From an uncultured Clostridia bacterium (lineage in GTDB: Bacteria > Bacillota > Clostridia > UBA1212 > UBA1255): DNA of 64,000 nucleotides. Below the pieces are notes generated by a model, which was given only the letters and a program-made list of their open reading frames with translations, made no database searches and was not told the DNA's origin. The stretch is from contig CAJFUB010000026.1 of the NCBI GenBank assembly GCA_904420095.1, positions 22,151-86,150 of the forward strand. Reading direction: 5' to 3'. A program made the translations under genes and the position numbers. Shown piece by piece: positions 1 to 8,567 of this stretch (positions within the stretch are counted from its first letter, which is position 1; the number at the start of each line of letters is the position of its first letter).

Positions 1-2064
1 ACACTGTCATTCGGCAGGCGCGTCCCGCTGGAGGCATATTCGCTGGATGCTTCCTATACCGCCTGGAGAATCGGCACGATTCCGGACGGCACGGCATGCG
101 AGGAGCTCGTGACGGATCGAGTGATTCTGGAGCGAGGCGTCTGCGCTCCGGATACGTCCGTTCTCCGGACGCTTCGAATGACGGGCATATACAGTATGAA
201 TCAGAAGCCGTATGACGGACGCGAACGAAGCTGGTGGGAAACCGACGAATATATCGCGCGCTGCGGCGGCGCACAGCTCAGCCGGCCCTCCGTTGACTGT
301 CTGTCTCTTGAGGACTGCGCCTTTGACGGGGAAAGCGAGGAAGCCCCGGACGGAAAAGGAAATCAAAACTGCCGCATTTTCAATTATCATAAGCCCGCAG
401 CGCTGGAATTTAAACTGGAGGCCGCAGAGACCGGATTCATTGGAATAGAATTTTTCTCGAAAGAACCGGTTGTGATCGATATTACCTGGAATGACTATCT
501 GGATGACAGGGGCAGGCTTCCGGTGCGGGCGGACAGCGTGAACCGTGTGATCCGCCTGAAAACGCAAGGAGGGAGCTTTCAATTTGAAAGCATGGAGCCG
601 CATTATGTAAAATATATCAAAGTCATCGTACGGGGCGGCGGAATAGTCGAATTGAAAAATTTGTATTTGCGTACTTACCGCTTTCCGGATCCGTGCGCGG
701 CGGAATTTGTATGCAGCGATATGGCGCTGAACCGGATTTACGACAGCGCGCGGAGGACGCTTTTGACAAATATGCTCGGCTTTTTCTTTGACTCTCCCGA
801 GCGCGAGCGCGGCGGCTGGGCAGGAGACAGTTACTGGACGGGACGCGCGGCCTTTCTAATGCTTTCGGATACTACCGTAGAGCGGGCCATGCTTTTCGAC
901 TTCCTCCTCTCCGGAGATTCTCAGATGCTTGAGGGCTCTTTCCCTTCCTGCTGCAGCGGCAATCTGAAAAACGATCCGGTTATCATGTACTCCTGGAATC
1001 TGTTCGTATTGCTGGAGCTGACGGATTATTGCCGCAGAACGGGAGACGAAGCGCTGAAGACCGCCTATCGCGCAAGAGTAGAAACGTTTATGAAGGCCTC
1101 TCGCGCTTTGAAAAACGAACTGGGGGTGTTGGAAAATATTCCGGGATCGATGTTTATCGACTGGTCCGTATCGAATGACGCGCCGTATACGCAGCCGATC
1201 TGCACGGCGGCCAATGCGCTTTACGCAATGGTAGCGGAGCGTCTTGCAGAGCTGTATGGCAGAGAGGATTACCGCGCGGAAGCGGAACAAATCCGTTCGG
1301 TTTTCCGGGGCGTATACAAAGAGCTCAAAACGACAAAAAACGATCTGTTTACGATGTATCCTTTCCTGGCGGATTCTATGACGCTGGAAAACGGAAGGCT
1401 GCGCGGAAACGGCGTCTACAGTGAAGCTGCACAGTATTATTATTTCTGGACGGGGCTTCTGACACGGGAATCCGCGCCGGAGCTGTGGCAGATCTTAAAA
1501 GAGCAATTTGGCCCTGCACCGGCAAAATATCGCGGAACGGCTCATTTAAAGGTTGCAAACTGCGGCGTGTTCTTTGGGCATATGCTTCGCTTCGAGCTGC
1601 TTGGCCGTTTCGGTGAAACGCAGCTGCTGGAGAAGGAGATGAAGGCCTTCTGCGGCTATATGGCGGATCAGGATCCGGGCACCTTCTGGGAAACAATGAG
1701 CGGGGAGGACAGCAGAAATCACGGCTTTGGCGCGCATTTTGGCGCACAGCTGGTACAGAATTTCCTGGGGGCGGAGATACCGGATCGAATCCGGAAGCGC
1801 ATTCGCTTCGCACCGCAGCCCGGAACGCTGAAATGGGCCAAGGGAAGCTTCCGAAACGAAGACGGGAGGTTCTGCGCGGCCTGGAACAGAAATCGGGACG
1901 GCTTTGAATTGCACATATCCGTTCCGTCCGGATATACGGCGGAGGTAGTCTTGCCGGAAGCGTTTTGTGCATACGAAGAAATGACTGTGAACGGAGCCTG
2001 CCGGCCCTTTGCAAGGCGGCTTCAGGGCGAAGGACGGCTGGACGTACGGCTGGCGCGTTCCTGA
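1..2064 (+). CDS. Alpha-L-rhamnosidase-like glycoside hydrolase (GH78 type), 5'-partial
   Basis: The reading frame is open to the first base of the window, so the N-terminus lies outside; about 687 codons are visible. The motif DSPERERGGWAGD near the middle matches the catalytic-domain signature of GH78 enzymes (D-x-P-x-R-x-E-x-x-GW-x-GD). It is followed by an (alpha/alpha)6-type helical region, a GTFWE segment and an HGFGAH segment, then a short beta-rich C-terminal domain, which is the GH78 order. Family members release terminal alpha-L-rhamnose from plant glycans or polysaccharides. No signal peptide can be judged because the start is missing. A strong hairpin lies right after the stop. 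The exact substrate cannot be read from sequence. Confidence 0.85.
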   Translation, partial: TLSFGRRVPLEAYSLDASYTAWRIGTIPDGTACEELVTDRVILERGVCAPDTSVLRTLRMTGIYSMNQKPYDGRERSWWETDEYIARCGGAQLSRPSVDCLSLEDCAFDGESEEAPDGKGNQNCRIFNYHKPAALEFKLEAAETGFIGIEFFSKEPVVIDITWNDYLDDRGRLPVRADSVNRVIRLKTQGGSFQFESMEPHYVKYIKVIVRGGGIVELKNLYLRTYRFPDPCAAEFVCSDMALNRIYDSARRTLLTNMLGFFFDSPERERGGWAGDSYWTGRAAFLMLSDTTVERAMLFDFLLSGDSQMLEGSFPSCCSGNLKNDPVIMYSWNLFVLLELTDYCRRTGDEALKTAYRARVETFMKASRALKNELGVLENIPGSMFIDWSVSNDAPYTQPICTAANALYAMVAERLAELYGREDYRAEAEQIRSVFRGVYKELKTTKNDLFTMYPFLADSMTLENGRLRGNGVYSEAAQYYYFWTGLLTRESAPELWQILKEQFGPAPAKYRGTAHLKVANCGVFFGHMLRFELLGRFGETQLLEKEMKAFCGYMADQDPGTFWETMSGEDSRNHGFGAHFGAQLVQNFLGAEIPDRIRKRIRFAPQPGTLKWAKGSFRNEDGRFCAAWNRNRDGFELHISVPSGYTAEVVLPEAFCAYEEMTVNGACRPFARRLQGEGRLDVRLARS

Positions 2065-2070
2065 AAAAAA

Positions 2071-2106
2071 GCGGCGCTTCGGTTTCGAAGCGCCGCGCCG
2101 GTTTTT
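2071..2106. terminator. Bidirectional intrinsic terminator
   Basis: A perfect 10-bp stem (gcggcgcttc / gaagcgccgc) with a 6-nt loop is preceded by seven A's and followed, after four bases, by five T's. It lies between two convergent genes and can serve the rhamnosidase on the plus strand and mecA on the minus strand. Confidence 0.85.
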
Positions 2107-2123
2107 CCGATCGCCTGCCGCGA

Positions 2124-3152
2124 TTACAGCCCGAAATGGTTTATCAGCTTGGAAATGGCTCCGTGCTCCATGAGAACCGTACCGCGCTCTTTTAAAAGCG
2201 GCAGAAAAGATTCCGCGGGAAGATACGTCGCATTATAGTCGATTACCAGGGCCTCGAGACGGTTCAGCATATTCAGGTTTTTGCTGTTGGGCTTGAGGAC
2301 AAGGTAGTAAGCGCCTCTGTAAGTATACAGGGAAGAGGCGATCGTTTTAAAGGCTTTGTTTCTGGAGAAGAACTCCAGCATATCGTTGAACTCCGGAAAA
2401 ATCAGGACATCCCAGTCGGAGAGGATAGAATGCTTTCTCGCCGGCTGAATGAATTTAATCGGAGAGGCGTTGCTCCCTGAAGCCTGATTCTGCTTTCCCT
2501 GCTTCTTTCCGGAAGTGTGCTGCTGCGCCACCTTCTGATTCCTGTTCTGAACGCGGATCTTATGAAACAGACTCCGGAAGGCCTCGGGGGGGATATTGGC
2601 CATGTCAAACGTTGTGGATTCCTGCTGCTCAGGGGAAGCGGAATCCGCATGGTCTTCTTCGTCTTCCTCCTCTTCGTCCTCGTCCTCCTCGTCGTATTCT
2701 TCCTCATCGTATTCGTCGGCGTCCGCGGAATCCTCCTCTTCCTCTTCTTCAGAATCGTCCTCCTGCTCCTGTCCTGCGGAAACGGATTCCTGACTGCTTA
2801 TGTTCTCGCTGCGGACGCTTTTGGCCGCGTTTCTTAAAATTTTATTGAATCGATTCAGAAGCTCTTCATTCTCGTCGTCATAATAAAAATTGTCTTCATA
2901 ATCCTCGTCGATATCGTGGGAGATCATGAGAATCAGCCCGCCTTTTCCATCCGGCTTGTTTACAACATTCAGCTGGCGGTCTTCAAATTCATGGCCAAAT
3001 TCTATATTTGCATGATCAATAGCGTCCCAGATTAATTTGTCGAGGTCGTGCGTTCCTTCTTTTAATGCGGATACTTCCAGATTGCGGGAAGCCAGGTCTT
3101 TGCTGCTGATATATATGTTGATCGCATTATCGGCGATTCGTTCTATTTTCAT
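2124..3152 (-). CDS. mecA: Adaptor protein MecA with an expanded acidic linker
   Basis: The N-terminus (MKIERIADNAINIYISSKDL) and the C-terminal domain match MecA, the adaptor that delivers substrates such as ComK to the ClpC unfoldase in Bacillus. The N-terminal substrate-binding domain spans roughly residues 1-110 and the C-terminal ClpC-binding domain roughly 235-342. Between them is a very acidic Glu/Asp run at about residues 129-170, then a Gln/Lys-rich stretch. At 342 aa it is clearly longer than the ~220 aa usual in Bacillus; the extra length is this linker. It is monocistronic and ends at the bidirectional terminator. Family assignment is strong; the substrate in this organism is unknown. 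Confidence 0.9.
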   Translation of the reverse strand: MKIERIADNAINIYISSKDLASRNLEVSALKEGTHDLDKLIWDAIDHANIEFGHEFEDRQLNVVNKPDGKGGLILMISHDIDEDYEDNFYYDDENEELLNRFNKILRNAAKSVRSENISSQESVSAGQEQEDDSEEEEEEDSADADEYDEEEYDEEDEDEEEEDEEDHADSASPEQQESTTFDMANIPPEAFRSLFHKIRVQNRNQKVAQQHTSGKKQGKQNQASGSNASPIKFIQPARKHSILSDWDVLIFPEFNDMLEFFSRNKAFKTIASSLYTYRGAYYLVLKPNSKNLNMLNRLEALVIDYNATYLPAESFLPLLKERGTVLMEHGAISKLINHFGL

Positions 3153-3235
3153 ATTACATGCCCCCTTTCAAAGACCACTTATATTATACTTGAAAATTTT
3201 CAAAATGAGAAGAGTAAAATAAAACCATCAAATGT

Positions 3236-3264
3236 TTGACACGGTCCGCAAATTATAGTAGAGT
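3236..3264 (+). promoter_or_regulatory. Sigma-A-type promoter for the DUF308 gene
   Basis: A perfect -35 TTGACA is followed after 17 bp by TAGAGT (4 of 6 to TATAAT), about 38 bp upstream of the start codon. It lies in the divergent gap between mecA and the DUF308 membrane protein. Confidence 0.6.
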
Positions 3265-3301
3265 AAAAAAATGAACGTTAAGAGTTAAGGGTGATTTATG
3301 C

Positions 3302-3859
3302 ATGTCTGATTTATTTAAACGGATCAAATGGAGTACATTGCTGTCCGCCGTTCTCACGCTGGTAATCGGAATTTTTTTGCTGGCGCGGCCTGATGCCGCC
3401 GTGGTGACGATCAGCCTGATCGTAGGCTGGATGCTTCTGATCAGCGGAGTGGTCTCCGCGGTGCTGTTTTTTGCCGGAAAAACCTTCGGATTTGCCTATC
3501 TGAATATCATTCTGGGCGTGATCGGAATTGCGCTCGGACTGTGGATCGTAATTGATCCTGCCTTTATCGCGAATTTTATCATGGTACTGCTCGGTATTTT
3601 GATGCTGGTACACGGGGCGGTAGATCTCCAGTCCTCTTTTGAGCTCAAAAAAATCGGAGGCCGCAGATGGGGGCTCGATATGGTGTTTGCACTTATCACG
3701 ATGGCGCTTGGCGTACTGGTGATCTTCCTCCATTTTAAAGCGGCGGAGCTGATCATGGTTTTGTGCGGGATCAGCCTGATTCTGGACTCCGTTACGGATT
3801 TTATTATTGTGATCCGCCTGGCGCGCGCGCAGCGGGCGGCCCGGAAGCTGGAGCAATAA
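3302..3859 (+). CDS. HdeD/DUF308 family membrane protein
   Basis: This 185-aa protein is nearly all hydrophobic, with about six predicted membrane segments. Repeated motifs around GxxLLxxG and glycine-rich helices (LILGVIGIALGLW type) are typical of the HdeD/DUF308 family, small integral membrane proteins linked in enterobacteria to acid resistance; the biochemical role in Firmicutes is not established. The start is chosen because ttaaggg lies about 9 bp upstream; a nearby ATG four bases earlier is out of frame. The stop codon directly abuts the stop of the convergent metalloregulator gene, with no space for a terminator between them. The C-terminal tail is basic (RAQRAARKLEQ) and probably cytoplasmic. 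Confidence 0.8.
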   Translation: MSDLFKRIKWSTLLSAVLTLVIGIFLLARPDAAVVTISLIVGWMLLISGVVSAVLFFAGKTFGFAYLNIILGVIGIALGLWIVIDPAFIANFIMVLLGILMLVHGAVDLQSSFELKKIGGRRWGLDMVFALITMALGVLVIFLHFKAAELIMVLCGISLILDSVTDFIIVIRLARAQRAARKLEQ

Positions 3860-4237
3860 TTATTTGCCGCTGTAGGCCTGATAGTGCAGCTTGATTTTTT
3901 CGAATGTGATCGGACTCAGATCATGCTCGATTTTGCATGCGTCCGCATATGCGGTTTCCTCGGGGACGCCGAGCTTCAGCAGCATATGCGCGATGATCTC
4001 GTGGCGTTCATAAATGCTTTCCGCGATCTTTTGGCCCTTCTCTGTCAGTGTAATATCGTTGCCGGCGTCGATTTCGATATAGCCGTTTTCGCGGAGATCC
4101 CGCATCATGATGCTTACGGACGGCTTGGAAAAGCCGAGCTCCCGCGCGACGTCCACGGAACGGCAGCCCCCGGTCCGCTTCCGGATCATCAGAATTGCTT
4201 CGAGGTAGTTTTCTCCTGATTCATGTATATTTATCAT
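3860..4237 (-). CDS. DtxR/MntR-family metal-dependent transcriptional regulator
   Basis: This 125-aa protein has an N-terminal winged helix (residues about 1-65, with helix-turn-helix SVDVARELGFSKPSVSIMMRDL) followed by a dimerisation/metal-binding helical region with E-x-x-H and C-x-x-E-H elements (ERHEII, CKIEHDL). Length and motifs fit the short MntR-like branch of the DtxR family, which lacks the SH3-like third domain. Such proteins repress metal uptake when Mn2+ or Fe2+ is bound; which metal is sensed here cannot be told. The start overlaps the end of the upstream ybaK-like gene by an ATGA, so the two are probably translationally coupled. No metal transporter is nearby, so its targets lie elsewhere. 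Confidence 0.85.
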   Translation of the reverse strand: MINIHESGENYLEAILMIRKRTGGCRSVDVARELGFSKPSVSIMMRDLRENGYIEIDAGNDITLTEKGQKIAESIYERHEIIAHMLLKLGVPEETAYADACKIEHDLSPITFEKIKLHYQAYSGK

Positions 4238-4719
4238 TTTGTATCTTCCTCCTCTGCTGTAAGCTCCGCATAGGAAAAGCGGAGCACTTTCTTCAGGTCT
4301 TCCGGAGAGAGCTCCACCTGATGGCCGATTTTTCCGGCGCTGAAAAGGATCGTGCTTTGTTTTTCTGCGGAGGCATGCAGAAATGTGGGGAACGGCTTCT
4401 TCATTCCGATCGGCGAACAGCCTCCGTGTACATAGCCCGTAAGCGGAAGGAGTTCCTTTTGCGGAATCATATGAACGCTTTTTTCTCCCGCGGCTGCGGC
4501 GGCCTTTTTCAGATCGAGCTCGCAGCAGACGGGAATTACGAATACATAATACTTTTGAGATTTTCCTTCTGTTACAAGCGTTTTATAGACTGCCTCGCAC
4601 GGCTTTCCGATGCTTTCTGCAACGTCCTTCCCGCTCAGAGCGCCGCCTTCATAGGTATACCGGCCGTAATTGATTCTGTTTTTGTCTAAAATCCGCATCA
4701 CGTTTGTTTTAAGCTCCAT
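4234..4719 (-). CDS. ybaK: Cys-tRNA(Pro) deacylase, YbaK/EbsC family
   Basis: This 161-aa YbaK/EbsC-type aminoacyl-tRNA deacylase hydrolyses Cys-tRNA(Pro) mischarged by prolyl-tRNA synthetase. Visible family features are an N-terminal region ending in Y-x-x-x-GAL, the KTLV strand, the YVFVIPV strand, and the GYVHGGCSPIGMKK motif near residue 105, which carries the conserved Gly-Cys-x-Pro-Gly-like active-site loop. The frame extends further upstream, but the ATG at MELKTNV is chosen because aggaaaggg precedes it and the family begins there. It overlaps the metalloregulator gene downstream by 4 bp. Confidence 0.85.
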   Translation of the reverse strand: MELKTNVMRILDKNRINYGRYTYEGGALSGKDVAESIGKPCEAVYKTLVTEGKSQKYYVFVIPVCCELDLKKAAAAAGEKSVHMIPQKELLPLTGYVHGGCSPIGMKKPFPTFLHASAEKQSTILFSAGKIGHQVELSPEDLKKVLRFSYAELTAEEEDTK

Positions 4720-4821
4720 GCGTTTCGGCCCTTTCCTGCTGATTCTGGTATACCTTAGCAGTATATCACGAATCATACGGAATTACATTAAAATTTTTGA
4801 AAACGTGACCTTTTATATAGA

Positions 4822-4841
4822 AAACGCCCCATAGGGCGTTT
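4822..4841 (-). terminator. Probable intrinsic terminator after the XRE gene
   Basis: A perfect 8-bp inverted repeat (aaacgccc / gggcgttt, loop cata) lies about 12 bp beyond the stop of the minus-strand regulator. Read on the minus strand it ends in four T's followed by an AT-rich stretch. The short T run makes it only moderately strong. Confidence 0.5.
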
Positions 4842-4852
4842 AAAAGATAAAT

Positions 4853-5188
4853 CTAATCTTCGCTGTCCTCGGCCACCAGAGAGGTGAGATCCTCCGTTTT
4901 CGGCATCTGCCGCATGGTTCCCTCGTAAAGGAAGGAGATTGGAACGTTCAGGGCTTCGGCGAAAAAAACGACTTCAATATCAGAAAGCGCTCTGCGGCCC
5001 GTTTCGATGCGGCTGAGGGAGGAACGCTTCATCATCAGCCCTTTTACCTGCAGTCTGGCAATCAGCATATCCTGGGACATTTTCGGATGGGCTTTGTCGT
5101 ATTTCCCGTCGCGTACATACCGGATCCATTTTCCGCAGATATTAACTTTGCTTTTTTTGGCATTGTTTTCGCTGATTTTTCTGCCCAT
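4853..5188 (-). CDS. XRE-family helix-turn-helix regulator
   Basis: This 111-aa protein has an HTH_XRE domain at about residues 36-92: MSQDMLIARLQVKG, then the recognition segment SSLSRIETGRRALSDIEVVFFAEALNVPISFLYEG. This is the classic Cro/C1-type arrangement. The N-terminal 30 residues are basic and the C-terminus is acidic (LVAEDSED). It is divergent from the yfhO-type gene, with about 170 bp between the starts, and may regulate it or itself. No prophage genes are nearby, so it looks like a chromosomal regulator rather than a phage repressor. Confidence 0.75.
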   Translation of the reverse strand: MGRKISENNAKKSKVNICGKWIRYVRDGKYDKAHPKMSQDMLIARLQVKGLMMKRSSLSRIETGRRALSDIEVVFFAEALNVPISFLYEGTMRQMPKTEDLTSLVAEDSED

Positions 5189-5361
5189 TTTGATCCCTTC
5201 TGTCTTTTGTCGATATTATGCACAAAAAACGGGCAAAAATTGTGCGATTTAAGCACATGTGAAAAATTTCCACGAATTTTTTTGAAAAACGTGTTATGAA
5301 GAAGGGAAAAGCTTTTGATTTTATGTTATACTATGGCAATAAAATACCTACGGAGCTCCTG

Positions 5362-8022
5362 ATGCGCCACATTAAGCTGAAATCTGAAACTTCAAACCGG
5401 CTGCGTACCTCTGCACTGCTGCTTGCCTGCTTTGCAGTGCCCTGCGCGATTTTACTTCTCGTATATTGGGGCTACGGGATTGCGCCGTTTGGCGAGAAAT
5501 CGCTTTTGATTATGGATATGTCGGCGCAGTATTCGGAATTTTTTTGCGGGCTGAAGAACATCGGCGCGCAAAACGGCGGGATTTTGTTTTCCTGGTCGAA
5601 GGTTTTTGGAAGCAATTACGCGGGGGTTTTCGCATATTATTTAGCCAGTCCGCTTTCTTTCCTGACGCTGCTTTGCCCGAACGAGGCGATGCCCGTGGGC
5701 CTTGCGTATCTGACCGTGCTGAAGATCGGCCTCTGCGGCCTGACCTTTGGAATCCTGTTGAACGAGCTGCAGAAAAAGGCGCGCGTCTCCGGTGCACATC
5801 TGTGCTCGAATCGGATCTGGATTGCGGTGTTTTCCGTCTTTTATGCGCTGATGTCGTATAACATAGTATATTCGATGTGCCTGATGTGGCTGGACGCCGT
5901 AATCTGGCTTCCGATCGTGATCCTCGGAATCGAGAAAATCACGGACGGCGGAACGCCGGTTCTGCTTGGCGTCTCGTACACGGTTCTGTTTCTTTCCACA
6001 TATTACATTTCATACATGGTCGGCCTTTTTTCCTGTATTTATTTCCTGTTTGCGCTGATCCGGAAAAAAGGGAACGGCCTGCGCGGCGTTCTTGCGGCCT
6101 GCGGGAAATTCGTCGGCAGCGCGGCCGCGGCGGCCTGCGCGGGCGCATGGCTTCTGCTTCCGACATTGTATTCGCTGTTTGAGGGGAAAATCGGCGGCGC
6201 GTCTTCCTCGGCCGGCAGCGCGAATCTGTACGAATTTTCTGACGTGCTGAAAAAGTTTTTTCTGGGAACGTATGACAGCATTACAAATAGCGGCGCGCCG
6301 TTTTTTTATTGTGGGATTATTGTTTTCGCATTTTACTTTGCTTTTTATTTTACAAAAACGATTTCGCGCACGGAAAAACTAATGACGGCTGCCATCACGG
6401 TGTTCCTGGGGATCAGTACATATTTTTACAAATTGGATCTTATGTGGCATGTTTTTCAAAAGCCGAATTGGTTTCCGTATCGCTATTCGTTTATTTTGAC
6501 ATTTTTTATAATTTTTACTGCTGCTAAGGCGTTTCTCCGATTCCGGGAGGTGCCGTATGCGGTGTACCCCGTATTTTTCCTGCTTGCGGCGGGCTTTTAC
6601 CTGTATGTGAAGAACCTGCCGCAGGGCGGCGTGGGAGAGGAATCGTTCCGCTGGAGCGTTCTCTTTCTGCTGGTGAACGCGTGTCTTGTTTTTGCTGCGG
6701 TGATTTTGCGCCGCGTTCGTCCGAACCGCGTCGGAAACAGCGTGCTCCTGCTTCTGCTGCTCTTTGCGTCGGCTGGAGAGGCGTATGCAAACGCGCGGCT
6801 GCTGACGGAGGGCCTGGACCGCGCGCACGGATATGAATCGTATGAGAAGTACCGCCAATACAAGCTGCTGACGCAGGAGCTGACGGAGCAGGCCAACCTC
6901 CGGGCCGATGGAACGTTCTACCGGATGGGAGCGGATTTCCAGAGGAATTTCAATGAGGCGATTGGCCTCGGTTATGCGGGAATCAGCCATTACAGCTCTT
7001 CCTACAACAAAAACATCAATTCGTTCCTCTATAAAATGGGGCTGGCACAGATTTATTTCTGGAGCTCGTATGCGGGCTCTACTACGGTGACCGACACGCT
7101 TTTTTCCGTTCGGTATGTGATGAGTGATCCGGAAATCTCCCGGCTGGACGACGATGGTAAAATTATTTCCTGGTGCAGCGTCCCGTATTCCCATTATATT
7201 ACTGCCGCGCAGGTAGATACGGCTGTTTTGTATGAAAACCCGTATGTATTGCCGCCGTGCTTTGCTGTCAGCTCCCGGCTGAAGGATTTTGCATGGCAGG
7301 CAAACGGGGTGGAATCGCAGAATCATCTGCTCAACTGCATGCTGGATACGGACGCATCTTATTTTATAAAATTAAATGAGGATTCGTACGGCGCGGTCTC
7401 TCTGGAGAAGGACGCCGCGTTCATTGAATATACCGTTACGGCGCCGGAATCGGGGCCGCTATACGCTTATTTTCCGAAAAACGGAAACGCCGTGAGCAGA
7501 ATGAGTATAAACGGCGGCTATGAAATTCGCTTGTACACGGGAGAAACGGACTGCATACAATATCTTGGAAGTTATACCGCGGGAGAACAGGTGCGGATCA
7601 GAATTTACGGGAGCCGCCTTGAAACAAGCGGAAACACATTTTACCAGCTGGATCTGGCGCGTTTCTCGGAGGCGGCCGCCGCTCTGGGGGAGGGCTCGCT
7701 CCAGATTTCGGAGTGGTCCTCGGGATATCTGAAGGGCAGCGCAGAGCTGTCGGAAGACGGCGTGATGTTTACAAGTCTTGTGTATGATCCGGCGTGGCGG
7801 GTTTTGGTGGATGGCGTGCCGGCGGAAACCTGGGCGCTGCAGGATGGCCTGCTCTGCTTTGATCTTACGGCGGGGTACCATGAAATCGAAATCCGGTATC
7901 ATGTCCCGGGGTTTGCCGCGGGGATTACGCTGACCGGCGCCGCGCTTGTCGCGGCCGCGGCGCTGCTTACGGCGCGCGTCTTACGGAACCGCGCTGGAAA
8001 GCGTTCAAAAGCAAACGGCTAA
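5362..8022 (+). CDS. yfhO: YfhO-family polytopic membrane protein
   Basis: A large membrane protein of the YfhO family (886 aa from the chosen start). The N-terminal two-thirds has about a dozen hydrophobic segments with the family's first-loop signature (DMSAQYSEFF, followed by SWSKVFGSNYAG). A long extracytoplasmic domain of about 300 residues follows, then a final membrane helix and a basic tail. YfhO proteins resemble GT-C glycosyltransferases; B. subtilis YfhO is needed to glycosylate lipoteichoic acid. The frame opens at 5296, but the start at MRHIKLK is preferred because ggag lies 6 bp upstream, whereas the earlier ATGs have poor ribosome-binding sites. The 3' end overlaps the convergent flavodoxin gene by 4 bp. 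Confidence 0.85.
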   Translation: MRHIKLKSETSNRLRTSALLLACFAVPCAILLLVYWGYGIAPFGEKSLLIMDMSAQYSEFFCGLKNIGAQNGGILFSWSKVFGSNYAGVFAYYLASPLSFLTLLCPNEAMPVGLAYLTVLKIGLCGLTFGILLNELQKKARVSGAHLCSNRIWIAVFSVFYALMSYNIVYSMCLMWLDAVIWLPIVILGIEKITDGGTPVLLGVSYTVLFLSTYYISYMVGLFSCIYFLFALIRKKGNGLRGVLAACGKFVGSAAAAACAGAWLLLPTLYSLFEGKIGGASSSAGSANLYEFSDVLKKFFLGTYDSITNSGAPFFYCGIIVFAFYFAFYFTKTISRTEKLMTAAITVFLGISTYFYKLDLMWHVFQKPNWFPYRYSFILTFFIIFTAAKAFLRFREVPYAVYPVFFLLAAGFYLYVKNLPQGGVGEESFRWSVLFLLVNACLVFAAVILRRVRPNRVGNSVLLLLLLFASAGEAYANARLLTEGLDRAHGYESYEKYRQYKLLTQELTEQANLRADGTFYRMGADFQRNFNEAIGLGYAGISHYSSSYNKNINSFLYKMGLAQIYFWSSYAGSTTVTDTLFSVRYVMSDPEISRLDDDGKIISWCSVPYSHYITAAQVDTAVLYENPYVLPPCFAVSSRLKDFAWQANGVESQNHLLNCMLDTDASYFIKLNEDSYGAVSLEKDAAFIEYTVTAPESGPLYAYFPKNGNAVSRMSINGGYEIRLYTGETDCIQYLGSYTAGEQVRIRIYGSRLETSGNTFYQLDLARFSEAAAALGEGSLQISEWSSGYLKGSAELSEDGVMFTSLVYDPAWRVLVDGVPAETWALQDGLLCFDLTAGYHEIEIRYHVPGFAAGITLTGAALVAAAALLTARVLRNRAGKRSKANG

Positions 8023-8567
8023 AGCGCGCGGTTTTCTTTCTGTATTTCGCGGATGATCGGCTCTAGACTGTTGAAATCCGTAAAATCCACATGCCTACCG
8101 TAGGTTTCTATCAGCGCCCGGTTTTCGGCCGTTTGTTTTTCGGCGGGAATGCTGCGCAGGGAACGATACAGCAGCGCCATGACCGTCCGGTGGCTGAAGG
8201 AAAGCTTGCGGTAATCGATCCCGCCCCGCAGATGAAAAAGCTTCGACTGGCCGAGCAGTCCGGCGGGCAGCTGCCTTTGCAGGGAGGCACGGAGATTTTC
8301 ACGATTCTCTGTTTCGGACGGATCGGCTAGACCTACCGTAACAAGCATCAGCCGCTGACCGTCTCGCAGAGAAAAGCCCCGCAGGGTTTTTGTAAGACCT
8401 AAAATGCCGCCGGCATACAGGCCGCCCAGATAAACGATGATTTTCTTATTGGAAAGATCTGGCGCATCGCTGCAGGCGACGGCAGGAATACCGGTTCGTT
8501 TCGACAGCTCTTCTGCGTACCGGCGCGTACTGCCGTATTTGCTACCGTAAATAAGGATGCTTTCCAT
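8019..8567 (-). CDS. Flavodoxin-domain protein (HemG-like)
   Basis: A 182-aa flavodoxin fold protein. The N-terminal phosphate-binding loop for FMN is visible as ILIYGSKYGSTRRYAEELS. A second element, VYLGGLYAGGILGLTK, matches the flavodoxin_5 group that includes menaquinone-dependent protoporphyrinogen oxidase HemG, but no haem genes lie nearby, so a general FMN electron-transfer or redox role is safer. The C-terminal third is charged and helical. It is a single gene, and its end overlaps the end of the convergent yfhO-type gene. Confidence 0.75.
   Translation of the reverse strand: MESILIYGSKYGSTRRYAEELSKRTGIPAVACSDAPDLSNKKIIVYLGGLYAGGILGLTKTLRGFSLRDGQRLMLVTVGLADPSETENRENLRASLQRQLPAGLLGQSKLFHLRGGIDYRKLSFSHRTVMALLYRSLRSIPAEKQTAENRALIETYGRHVDFTDFNSLEPIIREIQKENRAL

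Noticed and set aside
2596..2793. Plus-strand Ser-rich repeat protein
   Set aside because: The serine run is only the antisense of the Glu/Asp-rich linker codons of mecA.
6379..7326. 315-codon minus-strand frame inside the yfhO gene
   Set aside because: Composition is typical of antisense GC-rich frames (Arg, Gln, His) and there is no start signal.
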